Below, in pieces: positions 1-10,205 of a stretch of 64,000 bases of DNA. Positions within the stretch are counted from its first letter, which is position 1, and every line of letters starts with the position of its first letter. Position numbers and translations under genes: made by a program. The notes under the pieces were generated by a model. It was not told where the DNA came from. It ran no database searches and saw nothing but the letters and a program-made list of their open reading frames with translations. Origin of the DNA: JAVDCA01 sp035764045 (GTDB taxonomy: Bacteria > Pseudomonadota > Alphaproteobacteria > Rhizobiales > Xanthobacteraceae). The DNA lies in assembly GCA_035764045.1 (NCBI GenBank), contig DASTZX010000118.1:1-64000 (forward strand), written 5' to 3'.

Positions 1-21
1 GGCGAGACGTCCAGACCGGCG

Positions 22-936
22 TCAATTGGCGGCGCCGGTCGTCTTGTCCGACTTGGAGCTGAACACGTTGATCGTCTGGAACGCCTTGCTGATCCAGGAG
101 CCTTTGTCCTCGCGCGGCTCGCCGCCGCCGGACTTCACCAGGCGATAGGCGTCCTTGTACCAGGCGCTGTCGGGGAAATTGTGCCCGAGCACCGCGGCGG
201 CGGTCTGCGCCTCCATGGTGATGCCGAGCGCCATGTAGCATTCGGTCAGCCGTTCGAGCGCCTCCTCGACATGGCGGGTGCGCTGATATTGCGTCACCAC
301 CACCTTGAAACGGTTGATGGCGCCGGTGAAGTCCTGCTTCTGCTGGTACTGGCGGCCGATGTCCATCTCTTTGGCGGCGAGCTGGTCGCGCGCGACCGCG
401 ATCTTTTTGCGCGCGCTTTCGGCATATTCGGTGTTGGGGAACTTGCGCGTGACCTCCTCGAGGCTGTCGATCGCCTTCTGGGTGCCTGACTGGTCGCGCG
501 TCACGTCCGGGATCTGGTCGAAGTACGACGCGCCGATGAGGTATTGCGCATAGGCCGCGTCGGGACTGCCCGGATGCAGCGTGATGTAGCGTTTGGCCGT
601 GTTGACCGCCTCGTCATAGGACCGGGCCGAGTAATACGCGTACGCCGCCATGATGAGCGACTTGCGAGCCCATTCCGAATAGGGATGCTGGCGGTCGACT
701 TCCTCGAACTTCTTCGCCGACTCCCGATAATCCTGCTTTTCGTTCAGCAGGTAGACGCCTTCGTTGTACAGGCGATCGGCCGGCTCATCGGGCAGGATCG
801 GATCCTTGTCCCCGAACATGCCGTTCCACATGCTGCAACCGCCAAGCAGCGCCAGCAGCGGCAAAAGCATGATGAGGCGCGCGCAAACACCGCGCCCGCT
901 CCGCGAACGAGCCGTCATGAGGGAACGCGTCGGCAT
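22..936 (-). CDS. bamD: Outer membrane protein assembly factor BamD (lipoprotein)
   Basis: This 304-residue protein matches BamD (ComL), the essential lipoprotein of the BAM complex that helps insert beta-barrel proteins into the outer membrane. The N-terminus is basic and hydrophobic and ends in a lipobox (LLGGC, Cys at about residue 34). The rest is the tetratricopeptide-like fold of the family, with segments such as YNEGVYLLNEKQDY and HPYSEWARKSLIMAAYAYY. It lies downstream of lpxC on the same strand, the usual end of the alphaproteobacterial dcw region. The first ATG is used; a second ATG six codons later is possible and would still leave the signal sequence. The 21 bases beyond the stop show nothing recognisable. 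Confidence 0.93.
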   Translation of the reverse strand: MPTRSLMTARSRSGRGVCARLIMLLPLLALLGGCSMWNGMFGDKDPILPDEPADRLYNEGVYLLNEKQDYRESAKKFEEVDRQHPYSEWARKSLIMAAYAYYSARSYDEAVNTAKRYITLHPGSPDAAYAQYLIGASYFDQIPDVTRDQSGTQKAIDSLEEVTRKFPNTEYAESARKKIAVARDQLAAKEMDIGRQYQQKQDFTGAINRFKVVVTQYQRTRHVEEALERLTECYMALGITMEAQTAAAVLGHNFPDSAWYKDAYRLVKSGGGEPREDKGSWISKAFQTINVFSSKSDKTTGAAN

Positions 937-1133
937 TGCGCCAGAAAACCCCCGTCCGTAACGGTCTGCGGCGAACGGACACCGATTCGCCCCTCGAACC
1001 GCATCGCAGGCCTATGCGGTGGCTGCCCGCCGCCCCAGCCCGAGAAACCACAACGCGGGCAAGCGCATAGGCCAAGAGCCCTATAGGTCCACAATCGGCC
1101 TGGAATGTGGCGGAAGGTCCAGAAGCTTCCGCG

Positions 1134-2087
1134 TTACGGCTGGTCGGGCCAGAAGGTCGGAGCCGTCCGTTCGGCCGCCGCGGCCGCACGTCCGCGCGGG
1201 CGCCGGGCGGCGCCGCCGGTCTCGACCACCGTCCAGGCGGTCGGATCGGCCATCAGGGCGGACAGCACCGCGTGATTGAGTTTGTGGCCGCCGCGCACCG
1301 AACGATAGGTGGCGAGCAGCGGTGCCCCGGCGAGCGCAAGATCGCCAATCGCGTCGAGCGCCTTGTGGCGCACGAACTCATCGGCGAAGCGCAGCCCGTC
1401 CTGGTTGAGGATGCGGTTCTCGGTCACCACGAGCGTGTTGTCGAAGGTCGCCCCGAGGGCGAAGCCGGCGCTCCACAGCTTGGAGACGTCGCGCATGAAC
1501 CCGAACGTCCGTGCACGGGCGATCTCGCGGCGGAACGCCGCCGGCTCGACATCGACCGCAAGAGCTTGGCGGCCGATCAGCGGATTGTCGAAGTTGATCT
1601 CGACCTCGAGCCGAAATGCGCCGGCGTTCGGCCGAAGCTCGCCGAACGAGCTCTCGCGCATGACCCGAACCGGCTTGAGAACTTGGATGAAACGACGCGG
1701 CGCCGGAAGCGTGACGATGCCGGCCTGATCGATCGCCGCCACGAAGGGCTCGGCGCTGCCGTCCATGATCGGCACTTCCGGCCCGTCGATTTCGACGATC
1801 GCATTGTCGACGCCGAGACCGGCGAGCGCCGCGAGCACGTGCTCGGCGGTCGAGCATAGCGGCCCGCTCGGGTCGCCGAGCACGGTCGCGAACTCAGTCG
1901 CCGTGACGGCGCGTACGTCGGCGCGGATTTCCCGGTCGGGACGGCCGGCGAGTCCGGTGCGGAGAAAAACGATGCCGGATCCAGCGTCTGCTGGATGCAG
2001 CGTGAGTGTGGCTGGCAAGCCGGAATGGACACCGATGCCCGTAACGGATGCATCGACGCGCAACGTCGTCTGCTTGACCACTTTCAT
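1134..2087 (-). CDS. lpxC: UDP-3-O-acyl-N-acetylglucosamine deacetylase LpxC
   Basis: LpxC catalyses the committed zinc-dependent deacetylation step of lipid A synthesis in the cytoplasm. The 317-residue protein carries the family hallmarks: AEHVLAALAGLGVDNA with a zinc-binding His, the HKALDAIGDLAL block with the other His and Asp ligands, and GHKLNHAVLSALM with the catalytic His. The start is placed at the ATG of MKVVKQTTL; a GTG four codons upstream is also open but has no better ribosome site. The gene sits between ftsZ and bamD, as in many alphaproteobacteria. The C-terminus ends in an Arg/Ala-rich tail of low conservation. Confidence 0.95.
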   Translation of the reverse strand: MKVVKQTTLRVDASVTGIGVHSGLPATLTLHPADAGSGIVFLRTGLAGRPDREIRADVRAVTATEFATVLGDPSGPLCSTAEHVLAALAGLGVDNAIVEIDGPEVPIMDGSAEPFVAAIDQAGIVTLPAPRRFIQVLKPVRVMRESSFGELRPNAGAFRLEVEINFDNPLIGRQALAVDVEPAAFRREIARARTFGFMRDVSKLWSAGFALGATFDNTLVVTENRILNQDGLRFADEFVRHKALDAIGDLALAGAPLLATYRSVRGGHKLNHAVLSALMADPTAWTVVETGGAARRPRGRAAAAAERTAPTFWPDQP

Positions 2088-2550
2088 CGACCGTCCCACT
2101 CAAATTGCTACCGCGCACGCGCGGCACGCAACTGATCCCCCGGGGTGCGGCTGGGTCGCGTTTTCGCCATGAACTGCGGGATCGTGAGCCGGAATCCGGC
2201 TACACTTGTCCCCCACGCAATTCCCCCGACCAAAACCCCTTGTGCGCCAAGAACTTTAGTCAGCAAGGTGAGTCTCGCCAACTCACGCTTTTTTACCAAC
2301 TGTTACGATTTCTTGTCTCATTCTGACCCATGTTTTGCCACGATCTCGTCTGCGACGCCACCGCTCCGCACAGGCGATCAGGGTCGAAGAGATGCCGCCG
2401 GTCCGGGATGCCGAGGCGGCGCGGCAAAGGATAAATTCTTAAATTCATATGCTTAACGACGCAACCGGGAGTCATCCCGACCACGCGGCCCGCAAAGCGA
2501 CGAGCCCCAGCCGGATCGGCCGGGGCTCGTTGTCGTAACGTCAACGCGGC
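2088..2550. other. Intergenic region between ftsZ and lpxC
   Basis: This is 463 bases without a convincing gene. On the minus strand it runs from the ftsZ stop to the lpxC start. It contains a strong hairpin next to ftsZ (annotated separately), an AT-rich patch near 2430-2456 and another near 2285-2325. The AT-rich patches are good places for an lpxC promoter, but no clear -35/-10 pair was identified. A 63-codon minus-strand frame (2108-2299) has only a TTG start and no family resemblance, so it is not called. Confidence 0.6.
2501..2529 (-). terminator. Hairpin downstream of ftsZ, probable terminator
   Basis: An 8-bp outer stem (CGAGCCCC with GGGGCTCG) encloses a GCCG/CGGC inner stem. It lies about 20 bases beyond the ftsZ stop on the minus strand. 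The following run is only weakly T-rich (TCGCTTTGC), so termination may be partial, letting some transcripts reach lpxC. Confidence 0.55.
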
Positions 2551-4227
2551 TCAATTCGCCTGACGACGGAGGAAAGCCGGGATCTCGAGTTGATCGTCCT
2601 CGGCCCCGTTATGCACAGCTGCTTGGCGCCCGTGCTGATCCAGGCCCTGTGGCGCGCCGCGTCTTGCGTATTCCGATACCGGCTCGGCCGGTGCCCGGGG
2701 AATCGGACGTGGCGGCAGGGGCGGCATCTGCGGGCGCGGAGCCGGACGCTCAGCGGCCGTTTCTGATTCGTCCTCGCGCCGACCCAGCGAGGCAAGGCGC
2801 GCGAGCAGCGACATGCGCGGGCGATCGGCGGCATCCTCGGCGTTCGCTTCCGCCTGCCGGGCGCGCAACGCGTTCTGCGCCGGCAGCGGGAACTCGTCGA
2901 TGTGCGGCATGCGGGGCGCCGTCCGGCTCGCCACCCGCTCGGCTACGGGCGGGATGAAGGTTTTCGGCGGCTCGACCGGCGGCGCGGGCCTTGCGGCAGG
3001 CTCGAACAGCGACGGCTTCGGCGGGATCGCGCGGATCGTCACGTCCTCCAAGGCGGCCGCGACGGCGGCGGTCGCGGTGGTCTCGGCGATGCTCGGCGCA
3101 GCCGGCGGCGGCGACGCAAGCGGCTGCGGATTAGTGCGGTCCATCCGCTCCTGCATGCGTTGCGTATCGGCACGCAGGCGTTGCGTGAGCTCGGCGATGC
3201 GCGACTGGTGGTTGGCGACCGCGGCGGTCTGCTGCGCCGGGGTCAGGGTGCGCGTCACCAAGGCTTCGTCGACGCCGGTCGCCACGACCGACACCCGGAT
3301 GATGCCGTCGAGGCTCTCGTCGAAAGTCGCGCCGACAATGATGTTGGCGTCCGGATCGACCTCTTCGCGGATCCGGGTCGCGGCCTCGTCGACCTCGTAG
3401 AGGGTGAGATCCTTTCCGCCCGTGATCGAGATCAACAGGCCGTGCGCCCCCTTCATCGACACGTCGTCGATCAGCGGGTTGGAGATCGCGGCCTCGGCGG
3501 CGCGCAAAGCCCGCTTCTCGCCCGAAGCCTCGCCGGTGCCCATCATCGCCTTGCCCATCTCGCGCATCACGGCGCGGACATCGGCAAAATCGAGATTGAT
3601 CAAGCCTTCCTTGACCATGAGGTCGGTGATGCAGGCGACCCCCGAATAGAGCACCTGGTCGGCGAGCGCGAAGGCTTCCGCGAAGGTGGTCTTCTCGTTG
3701 GCGACCCGAAACAGGTTCTGGTTGGGAATGATGATGAGGGTATCGACCACCTTCTGCAGGTCGGTGATGCCTGTCTCGGCGCACCGCATGCGACGCTGGC
3801 CCTCGAAGTGGAACGGCTTCGTCACCACTCCGACGGTGAGGATCCCGAGCTCGCGCGCCACCTTGGCGACGACGGGCGCGGCGCCCGTCCCGGTACCACC
3901 GCCCATGCCGGCGGTGACGAACACCATGTGGGCGCCGCTCAGGTGATCGCGGATCTCGTCGATCACCTCCTCCGCCGCCGCGCGTCCGACGTCGGGCTGC
4001 GACCCGGCGCCGAGGCCCTCGGTGGCCTGCACCCCCATCTGCACGATGCGCTCGGCCTTGGACAGCGTCAGCGCCTGGGCGTCGGTGTTGGCGACGACGA
4101 AGTCCACGCCCTGCAGGCCGGCATTGATCATGTTGTTGACCGCGTTCCCGCCGGCGCCGCCGACACCGAAGACAGTGATTCGCGGCTTGAGTTCCCGGAT
4201 GTCGGGGATCTTCAGGTTGATGCTCAT
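2551..4227 (-). CDS. ftsZ: Cell division protein FtsZ
   Basis: FtsZ is the tubulin-like GTPase that forms the cytokinetic ring. The tubulin signature GGGTGTG is at residues 109-115, and the N-terminal nucleotide-binding loop (FGVGGAGGNAVNNMI) is intact. The protein has 558 residues, much longer than the roughly 380 of E. coli. The extra length is a Pro/Ala/Arg-rich linker of about 200 residues, typical of Rhizobiales FtsZ. It ends in a conserved C-terminal peptide (DQLEIPAFLRRQ) that binds FtsA and other partners. The start at MSINLKIPDI has an AAGAGGC-type ribosome site. It follows ftsA by 85 bases. Confidence 0.98.
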   Translation of the reverse strand: MSINLKIPDIRELKPRITVFGVGGAGGNAVNNMINAGLQGVDFVVANTDAQALTLSKAERIVQMGVQATEGLGAGSQPDVGRAAAEEVIDEIRDHLSGAHMVFVTAGMGGGTGTGAAPVVAKVARELGILTVGVVTKPFHFEGQRRMRCAETGITDLQKVVDTLIIIPNQNLFRVANEKTTFAEAFALADQVLYSGVACITDLMVKEGLINLDFADVRAVMREMGKAMMGTGEASGEKRALRAAEAAISNPLIDDVSMKGAHGLLISITGGKDLTLYEVDEAATRIREEVDPDANIIVGATFDESLDGIIRVSVVATGVDEALVTRTLTPAQQTAAVANHQSRIAELTQRLRADTQRMQERMDRTNPQPLASPPPAAPSIAETTATAAVAAALEDVTIRAIPPKPSLFEPAARPAPPVEPPKTFIPPVAERVASRTAPRMPHIDEFPLPAQNALRARQAEANAEDAADRPRMSLLARLASLGRREDESETAAERPAPRPQMPPLPPRPIPRAPAEPVSEYARRGAPQGLDQHGRQAAVHNGAEDDQLEIPAFLRRQAN

Positions 4228-4312
4228 GTCTGCCTCTTGGTGACGCGGACTGGGCCGCGGGTCGTGCCGGTCCGCCCCCGGCCGATGGGTTGTGTCCTCG
4301 AATTGGAGGTCA

Positions 4313-5635
4313 TCAGAAGCTTTCGCGAAGCCATCGTCCGACCCTTGCGATGTAGCCGCCGTTCCCCGTCATCTGATGCCGCGTTCGCCGCGGTTCGAAT
4401 CGTTCGAGATGTGCTGCCTGCGGATAGACCAGGAGGCCGGCCGCCGCCGCGAAAGCGGCGCCCTTGGCATCCTCGGGCAGGCCCGAAATGCCCAGCGGCC
4501 GCCCGATCCGGACCGGACGCCCCAGGATACGGGTGGCAAGGTCGGGCAGGCCCGTCAGCTGGCTCGCCCCGCCGGTCAGCACGATGCGGGCGCGCGGCTC
4601 TGCCGCAAACGGCGACGCCGCGAGCCGATCGCGCAGCATCTCCAATATTTCTTCGACCCTCGGCTTGATGATCCGCGTCAGAGTTGCCCGGGACACGAAC
4701 TGGGGCGGATCACGCTCATCAACGCCCACGGTCGGCACGGTGATCATGTCTCGTTCGTCCAGGCCGCCGGCCAGCACACTGCCATAAAGCGTCTTGATTC
4801 GCTCGGCGTCATAGATGCTGGCGGACAAGCCGCGCGCCAGGTCCATGGTGACGTGGAAGCCCCCGAGCGCGAAGCCGTCCGCATGGATGAATCGCCCGCC
4901 GGAAAACACGGCCGCCGTAGTGGTCCCGGCGCCCATGTCGATGACCGCGGCGCCGTGGTCCGCCTCGTCGTCGGCGAGCACGGCGAGCCCCGCCATGTAG
5001 GGGCTCGCCACCATCGCTTCGACCGCAAGATGGCAACGCTCGACCGTGAGCATCAGGTTGCGCGCCGCCGCCGCGTCGGTCGTCACGACGTGCATGTCCA
5101 CTTCGAAGTTGCGCGCCAGCATGCCCCGCGGGTCCCGGATGCCGCGCGCACTGTCGATCGCAAAGCCGATCGGCAGCGAATGCAGCACCACCCGGCCGGG
5201 ACGCACCGAGCGCCGGCTGCCCGCCGCGAGCACGCGTGCGATGTCGGACTCCGTGATGGTGGATCCGGGGATTTCGACCGAGGCCGCATAGAGCTCGCTC
5301 GACAGCCGGCCGGCCGCGACCGAAACGATCACCGACTCGATCTGGCGATGGGCGGCGCGCTCGGCAGTATCGAGAGCGTGCCGCACCGCCGCCTCGGCCT
5401 CGGTGAGGTCGATCACGTTGCCGGCCTTCATGCCGCGGGCGCCCGTATGCGCAAAGCCGATCACCTCGACGGCGTGGCTGCGACGGCGCAGCACCTCCTG
5501 CGGAGCATGCGGGGTCAGCCGCGCGATCAGGCACGCGATCTTGCTGGTCCCCATGTCGAGCGCGGCGACCAATGCGCTCCGCTTGGGCGACACCGGCTTC
5601 ATCTTGGGCGTGATGCCGTAATGGAGGGGACTCAT
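4313..5635 (-). CDS. ftsA: Cell division protein FtsA
   Basis: FtsA is the actin-like ATPase that tethers FtsZ to the membrane. Family blocks include VAALDMGTSKIACLIARL (phosphate 1), AAVIDMGAGTTTAAVF (phosphate 2) and IVLTGGASQLTGLP (adenosine motif). The C-terminus ends in an amphipathic membrane-targeting peptide (YIARVGRWLRESF). The frame stays open far upstream, but the start is placed at MSPLHYGITPKMK. An AAGGGG ribosome site lies just before it, and the upstream codons coincide with an intergenic palindromic repeat. That gives 440 residues, the family norm. It lies between ftsQ and ftsZ as usual. Confidence 0.95.
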   Translation of the reverse strand: MSPLHYGITPKMKPVSPKRSALVAALDMGTSKIACLIARLTPHAPQEVLRRRSHAVEVIGFAHTGARGMKAGNVIDLTEAEAAVRHALDTAERAAHRQIESVIVSVAAGRLSSELYAASVEIPGSTITESDIARVLAAGSRRSVRPGRVVLHSLPIGFAIDSARGIRDPRGMLARNFEVDMHVVTTDAAAARNLMLTVERCHLAVEAMVASPYMAGLAVLADDEADHGAAVIDMGAGTTTAAVFSGGRFIHADGFALGGFHVTMDLARGLSASIYDAERIKTLYGSVLAGGLDERDMITVPTVGVDERDPPQFVSRATLTRIIKPRVEEILEMLRDRLAASPFAAEPRARIVLTGGASQLTGLPDLATRILGRPVRIGRPLGISGLPEDAKGAAFAAAAGLLVYPQAAHLERFEPRRTRHQMTGNGGYIARVGRWLRESF

Positions 5636-5652
5636 CGCGAGCCCCTTCCCGC

Positions 5653-5697
5653 CGTCATTCCGGGGCGCGAGCGAAGCTCGCGAAACTGGAATCCAGC
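5653..5697. repeat. Palindromic intergenic repeat between ftsQ and ftsA
   Basis: The element starts GTCATTCCGGGGCGCGAG and ends GGAATCC, with an inner perfect palindrome CGCGAGC-GAA-GCTCGCG at 5666-5682. I recognise this as a common Bradyrhizobium/Rhizobiales intergenic repeat type. Further short palindromes (ATCCATGGAT, and GCCGCGCC with GGCGCGGC) follow up to about 5760, so the whole 157-base gap may be repeat-derived. Confidence 0.7.
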
Positions 5698-5792
5698 GAT
5701 TTCCGACGCGAGGACATGCGCCGCATCCATGGATGCCGCATAGCCGCGCCGGGCGCGGCTTCCGGATTGACGGGGCAACGGGCACATCAGGC

Positions 5793-6785
5793 TCACGCGC
5801 TGCCCCCCTTGGCCTTCGGCTTCCTCGCCTTGAGCGCCTCGTCGCGCTCGGCGGCGGCCGCATCGGAGAGCCGCACCGTGACGCGGTCGGGCAGCCGCAG
5901 ATCCACGGCGACGATGTCGCGTGAGAAGAGCTTCTTGTCGCGATCGAGTGCCATCAGCCGGTCGAGCGCGGGCGCGACATCGAACTCCGGCAGGCGCACG
6001 TCCATGCCGTTCTTGAGCCGCAGGTTCCAGCGACGCTCGGCGACCAGCACCGAGGCCGCCACCTTGTCACGAATTTCCGGATAGCGATCGAGCAGGCTCA
6101 GAAAATCCTTGGCGCGGGTTTCCGCGCCGGCGCCGACGAAAAGCGGGAGGCCGGCGATGCCGCGCGAGATGAAGGGCTCGAGCACGGTCCCGTCGTCGGC
6201 GATCACGCCGATGCGGTGGTCCTTCTGCCACAGCGCGAAGGCGACGCGCTCCGTGATCGCGATCTGCAGCCGGTCGGGATAGAGCTTTTGCACGGTCGCG
6301 TCGGCGACCCACGGATTGGTCTTGAGCCGTGCACGCGCGTCGGAGACGTCGAAGAACAGGGTCGACGAGCGCGGACTGACGCCGGCGAGCGCGAAGATCT
6401 CCTCACGGCTCAGATGCCGATTGCCGGTGAGCGCCACCCCGGTGATCGCGAACCCGGCCGTATCGGCCGCCGCATCCCGCACCAGGCTGATCGTATCAAT
6501 GACATCCGGGGCGTGACCGCCGCGCACGACACCCCAGGCGATGCTGGCGAAGATGATCAGCGCGCAGGCGGCGACGCCGACCCCGCGCTGCGGCTGCCAG
6601 GCGGCGAGCCGCTCGGCGCGCGCATTGAGCCGTCGGGCGAACGCGCCGAATTGGCCCGTATGATGCACGATCCGCCTCCCCAACCCCTTCTCGCGTTGCG
6701 ACGCGCGCGCATGTCGGCTCGCGCCCGCCGTCCCCAAACGCGCGGGTTCACTCAGCGATTCAGCGAAGCATCCTCCACCATCCAT
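5793..6785 (-). CDS. ftsQ: Cell division protein FtsQ
   Basis: FtsQ is the bitopic divisome protein that links early and late division proteins. The 330-residue product has a long basic cytoplasmic N-terminus of about 70 residues. One transmembrane helix follows (VGVAACALIIFASIAWGVV), then a periplasmic POTRA domain beginning FAITGVALTGNRHLSREEIF, then the FtsQ beta domain with NPWVADATVQKLYPD. The start overlaps the end of ddl by 34 bases, which suggests translational coupling. The C-terminal tail is Lys/Ala-rich. No other family fits as well. Confidence 0.93.
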   Translation of the reverse strand: MDGGGCFAESLSEPARLGTAGASRHARASQREKGLGRRIVHHTGQFGAFARRLNARAERLAAWQPQRGVGVAACALIIFASIAWGVVRGGHAPDVIDTISLVRDAAADTAGFAITGVALTGNRHLSREEIFALAGVSPRSSTLFFDVSDARARLKTNPWVADATVQKLYPDRLQIAITERVAFALWQKDHRIGVIADDGTVLEPFISRGIAGLPLFVGAGAETRAKDFLSLLDRYPEIRDKVAASVLVAERRWNLRLKNGMDVRLPEFDVAPALDRLMALDRDKKLFSRDIVAVDLRLPDRVTVRLSDAAAAERDEALKARKPKAKGGSA

Positions 6786-7672
6786 CGCACCAGCTCTTCG
6801 AACGTAATGCCCGCATAGGCGGCGAGCTCCGGGACAAGCGACGTCTCGGTCATTCCGGGCTGGGTATTGACCTCAAGGCAAACTAACCCGTCCGTCCCCT
6901 GCCTGCGTTCGTCGTAGCGGAAGTCCGCACGGCTCACGCCCCGGCACCCGAGCGCACGATGCGCCAGGAGGGCGAGTCTTCGGGTCTCTTGGTAAACATT
7001 TGGTTTAACCGGGGCGGGCAAGAGGTGTTTTGATCCTCCTGGGGCATACTTTGCTTCGTAATCGTAAAAACGGACGGTCGGCACGATCTCGATCACATCC
7101 AGCGCCTTGTCCCCCATCACGGCGCAGGTGAGTTCCTTGCCCGGGATGAAGGTTTCGACCAGCACCTCCTCCCCAAACGTCCAGTCCGGCCGCGTCAGCT
7201 CCTGCGGGGGGTGTTCATGCGCCTCGGTGACGATGAAGACCCCCACGCTCGAGCCCTCGGCGACCGGCTTGATCACGTAGGGCCGGGCCATCGCGTGCGT
7301 CCGCGCGGCCTCGAGGCGATCGACCGCGCGGCCCTCGGGCACTGGCACACCGGCGGCCCGCATCACCACCTTGGCGCGGTCCTTTTGCATCGCCAGCGCC
7401 GAGGAAAGTACCCCCGAGTGGCTGTAGGGAATGCCCAGAACCTCCAGAAGTCCCTGGATGGCTCCGTCCTCGCCGGGCCGGCCATGCAGCAGGTTGAGCG
7501 CGACGTCGGGCTTGGCAGCGCCAAGCGCCGCCGCCACGTTGCGGTCGACGTCGATGCGTGTGACGCGAAAGCCCAGACGCTCCAGCGCGTCTGCGCAGGC
7601 CTTTCCGGAGCGCAGCGACACCGCGCGCTCAGCCGACCAGCCGCCCATCAGGACCGCGACGTGTTGGGTCAT
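6752..7672 (-). CDS. ddl: D-alanine--D-alanine ligase
   Basis: Ddl joins two D-alanines in the cytoplasm for the peptidoglycan stem peptide. The 306-residue protein opens with HVAVLMGGWSAERAVSLRSG and contains ATP-grasp blocks PYVIKPVAEGSSVGVFIV and VCLEVNTQPGMTETSLVPE. The frame is open for 47 codons further upstream, but those codons are a palindromic repeat. The ATG at MTQHVAVLMGG has a good GGGGAGG ribosome site and is chosen. The gene lies between murB and ftsQ. An AT-rich patch inside the gene near 6985-7060 stands out from the local base composition. Confidence 0.95.
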   Translation of the reverse strand: MTQHVAVLMGGWSAERAVSLRSGKACADALERLGFRVTRIDVDRNVAAALGAAKPDVALNLLHGRPGEDGAIQGLLEVLGIPYSHSGVLSSALAMQKDRAKVVMRAAGVPVPEGRAVDRLEAARTHAMARPYVIKPVAEGSSVGVFIVTEAHEHPPQELTRPDWTFGEEVLVETFIPGKELTCAVMGDKALDVIEIVPTVRFYDYEAKYAPGGSKHLLPAPVKPNVYQETRRLALLAHRALGCRGVSRADFRYDERRQGTDGLVCLEVNTQPGMTETSLVPELAAYAGITFEELVRWMVEDASLNR

Positions 7673-7693
7673 GAGACCTCCCCGAGCACTGCC

Positions 7694-7805
7694 GATTCCC
7701 TCCCCCGCTTGCGGTGGAGGGTTAGGGAGGGGGCCAGTCCGCACGCATTTGTGCACGCAGAGCTCCCTCTCCCACTCTCCCCCGCAAGCGGGGGAGACGG
7801 CCCAT
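7694..7805. repeat. Composite palindromic repeat between murB and ddl
   Basis: Two inverted modules flank a spacer. One is a CCCTCCCCCGCTTGCGG-type arm; the other is CTCCCCCGC-AA-GCGGGGGAG near 7775-7797. The same C-rich palindrome style appears at 28352, 47257 and 60069. It keeps an open reading frame on the minus strand, which makes the ddl frame look longer than the real gene. Confidence 0.7.
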
Positions 7806-7832
7806 AGGCGCAAGCGGCAGCCGATGTGCCCA

Positions 7833-8753
7833 TCATCCCGCCACCCCGATGCGCTTGATTTCCCACTCGAGCTCCACGCCCGAATCCTCCCGCACCCGGC
7901 GGCGCACTTCTTCGCCGAGTCCCTCGATGTCGGCCGCGCTCGCGTGGCCGCGGTTGATCAAGAAGTTGCAGTGCATCTCCGAAACCTGGGCGTCACCGGC
8001 CACGAGCCCGCGACAGCCGGCAGCGTCGATGAGCTGCCAGGCCTTTTGCCCCGGCGGGTTCTTGAATGTCGAGCCGCCGGTGCGGCTCTTGATTGGCTGG
8101 GTCGCCTCGCGCGACTCGGTGATCTTGTCCATCTCGGCCGCGATCGCCTTGCGATCGCCCGGCCGGCCCTGCAGCAGCGCCGAGGTGAAGATCAGGTCTT
8201 CAGGCGCCCCGCAATGGCGGTAGGAGTAATGCATGTCCGCATTGGCAAGCACGCGCCTGTTTCCGCGGCGATCAACCCCGCGCGCCTCGATCAGCACGTC
8301 CTTCGTCTCGCTCCCGTAGGCGCCGCCGTTCATCCGCAACGCGCCGCCAATGGCACCCGGAATGCCGCGGAAGAACGCCAGGCCGGCGATGCCGGCCTCC
8401 TGCGCGGCTTTCGCGACCCGCACGTCGGGCACCGCCGCGCCGGCGCGCAGCCGCGCCCCCTCCTCGACCGTCGTCTCGCCGAACCCGCGCCCGAGCCGGA
8501 TCACCACGCCGCGCACGCCTCCGTCGCGGACGATCAGGTTCGAGCCGAGGCCGATCACGGTCACCGGAATTTCGTCCGCGAGGTGAGCGAGCAGATATGC
8601 GAGGTCCTCCTCGTCCTCCGGCACGACCAGCACCTGCGCCGGCCCGCCGACCCGGAACCAGGTCAGGTCAGCGAGCGACTGGTTCGCGAGCAAACGGCCG
8701 CGGAGCGCGGGCAGCTTTGCTTTCAGCTCGGCCGTGATGTCGGGAAACGCCAT
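7833..8753 (-). CDS. murB: UDP-N-acetylenolpyruvoylglucosamine reductase MurB
   Basis: MurB is the FAD-dependent enzyme that reduces enolpyruvyl-UDP-GlcNAc to UDP-MurNAc in the cytoplasm. The 306-residue sequence has the type II (short) MurB pattern. It shows TWFRVGGPAQVLVVPEDEEDL and GLGSNLIVRDGG in the FAD domain, then GIPGAIGGALRMNGGAYG and RTGGSTFKNPPG with the catalytic serine region. The start at MAFPDITAEL is preferred over the longer open frame, because family members begin here. It is 38 bases downstream of murC. Confidence 0.95.
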   Translation of the reverse strand: MAFPDITAELKAKLPALRGRLLANQSLADLTWFRVGGPAQVLVVPEDEEDLAYLLAHLADEIPVTVIGLGSNLIVRDGGVRGVVIRLGRGFGETTVEEGARLRAGAAVPDVRVAKAAQEAGIAGLAFFRGIPGAIGGALRMNGGAYGSETKDVLIEARGVDRRGNRRVLANADMHYSYRHCGAPEDLIFTSALLQGRPGDRKAIAAEMDKITESREATQPIKSRTGGSTFKNPPGQKAWQLIDAAGCRGLVAGDAQVSEMHCNFLINRGHASAADIEGLGEEVRRRVREDSGVELEWEIKRIGVAG

Positions 8754-8791
8754 GCGTCTGTTGCCCGCCCGTTGCTCATCGCGTGTGCAGC

Positions 8792-10198
<1,407 letters not shown>

Positions 10199-10205
10199 GT
10201 CGGCC

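Noticed and set aside
2902..4668. 588-residue plus-strand open frame opposite ftsZ
   Set aside because: It lies wholly antisense to ftsZ and the end of ftsA, is rich in His, Arg, Gly and Asp as expected for a GC-skewed shadow frame, and matches no family.
7673..7813. N-terminal extension of the ddl frame by 47 codons
   Set aside because: The extension is encoded by a palindromic repeat, and the inner ATG has a strong ribosome site and matches the family start.
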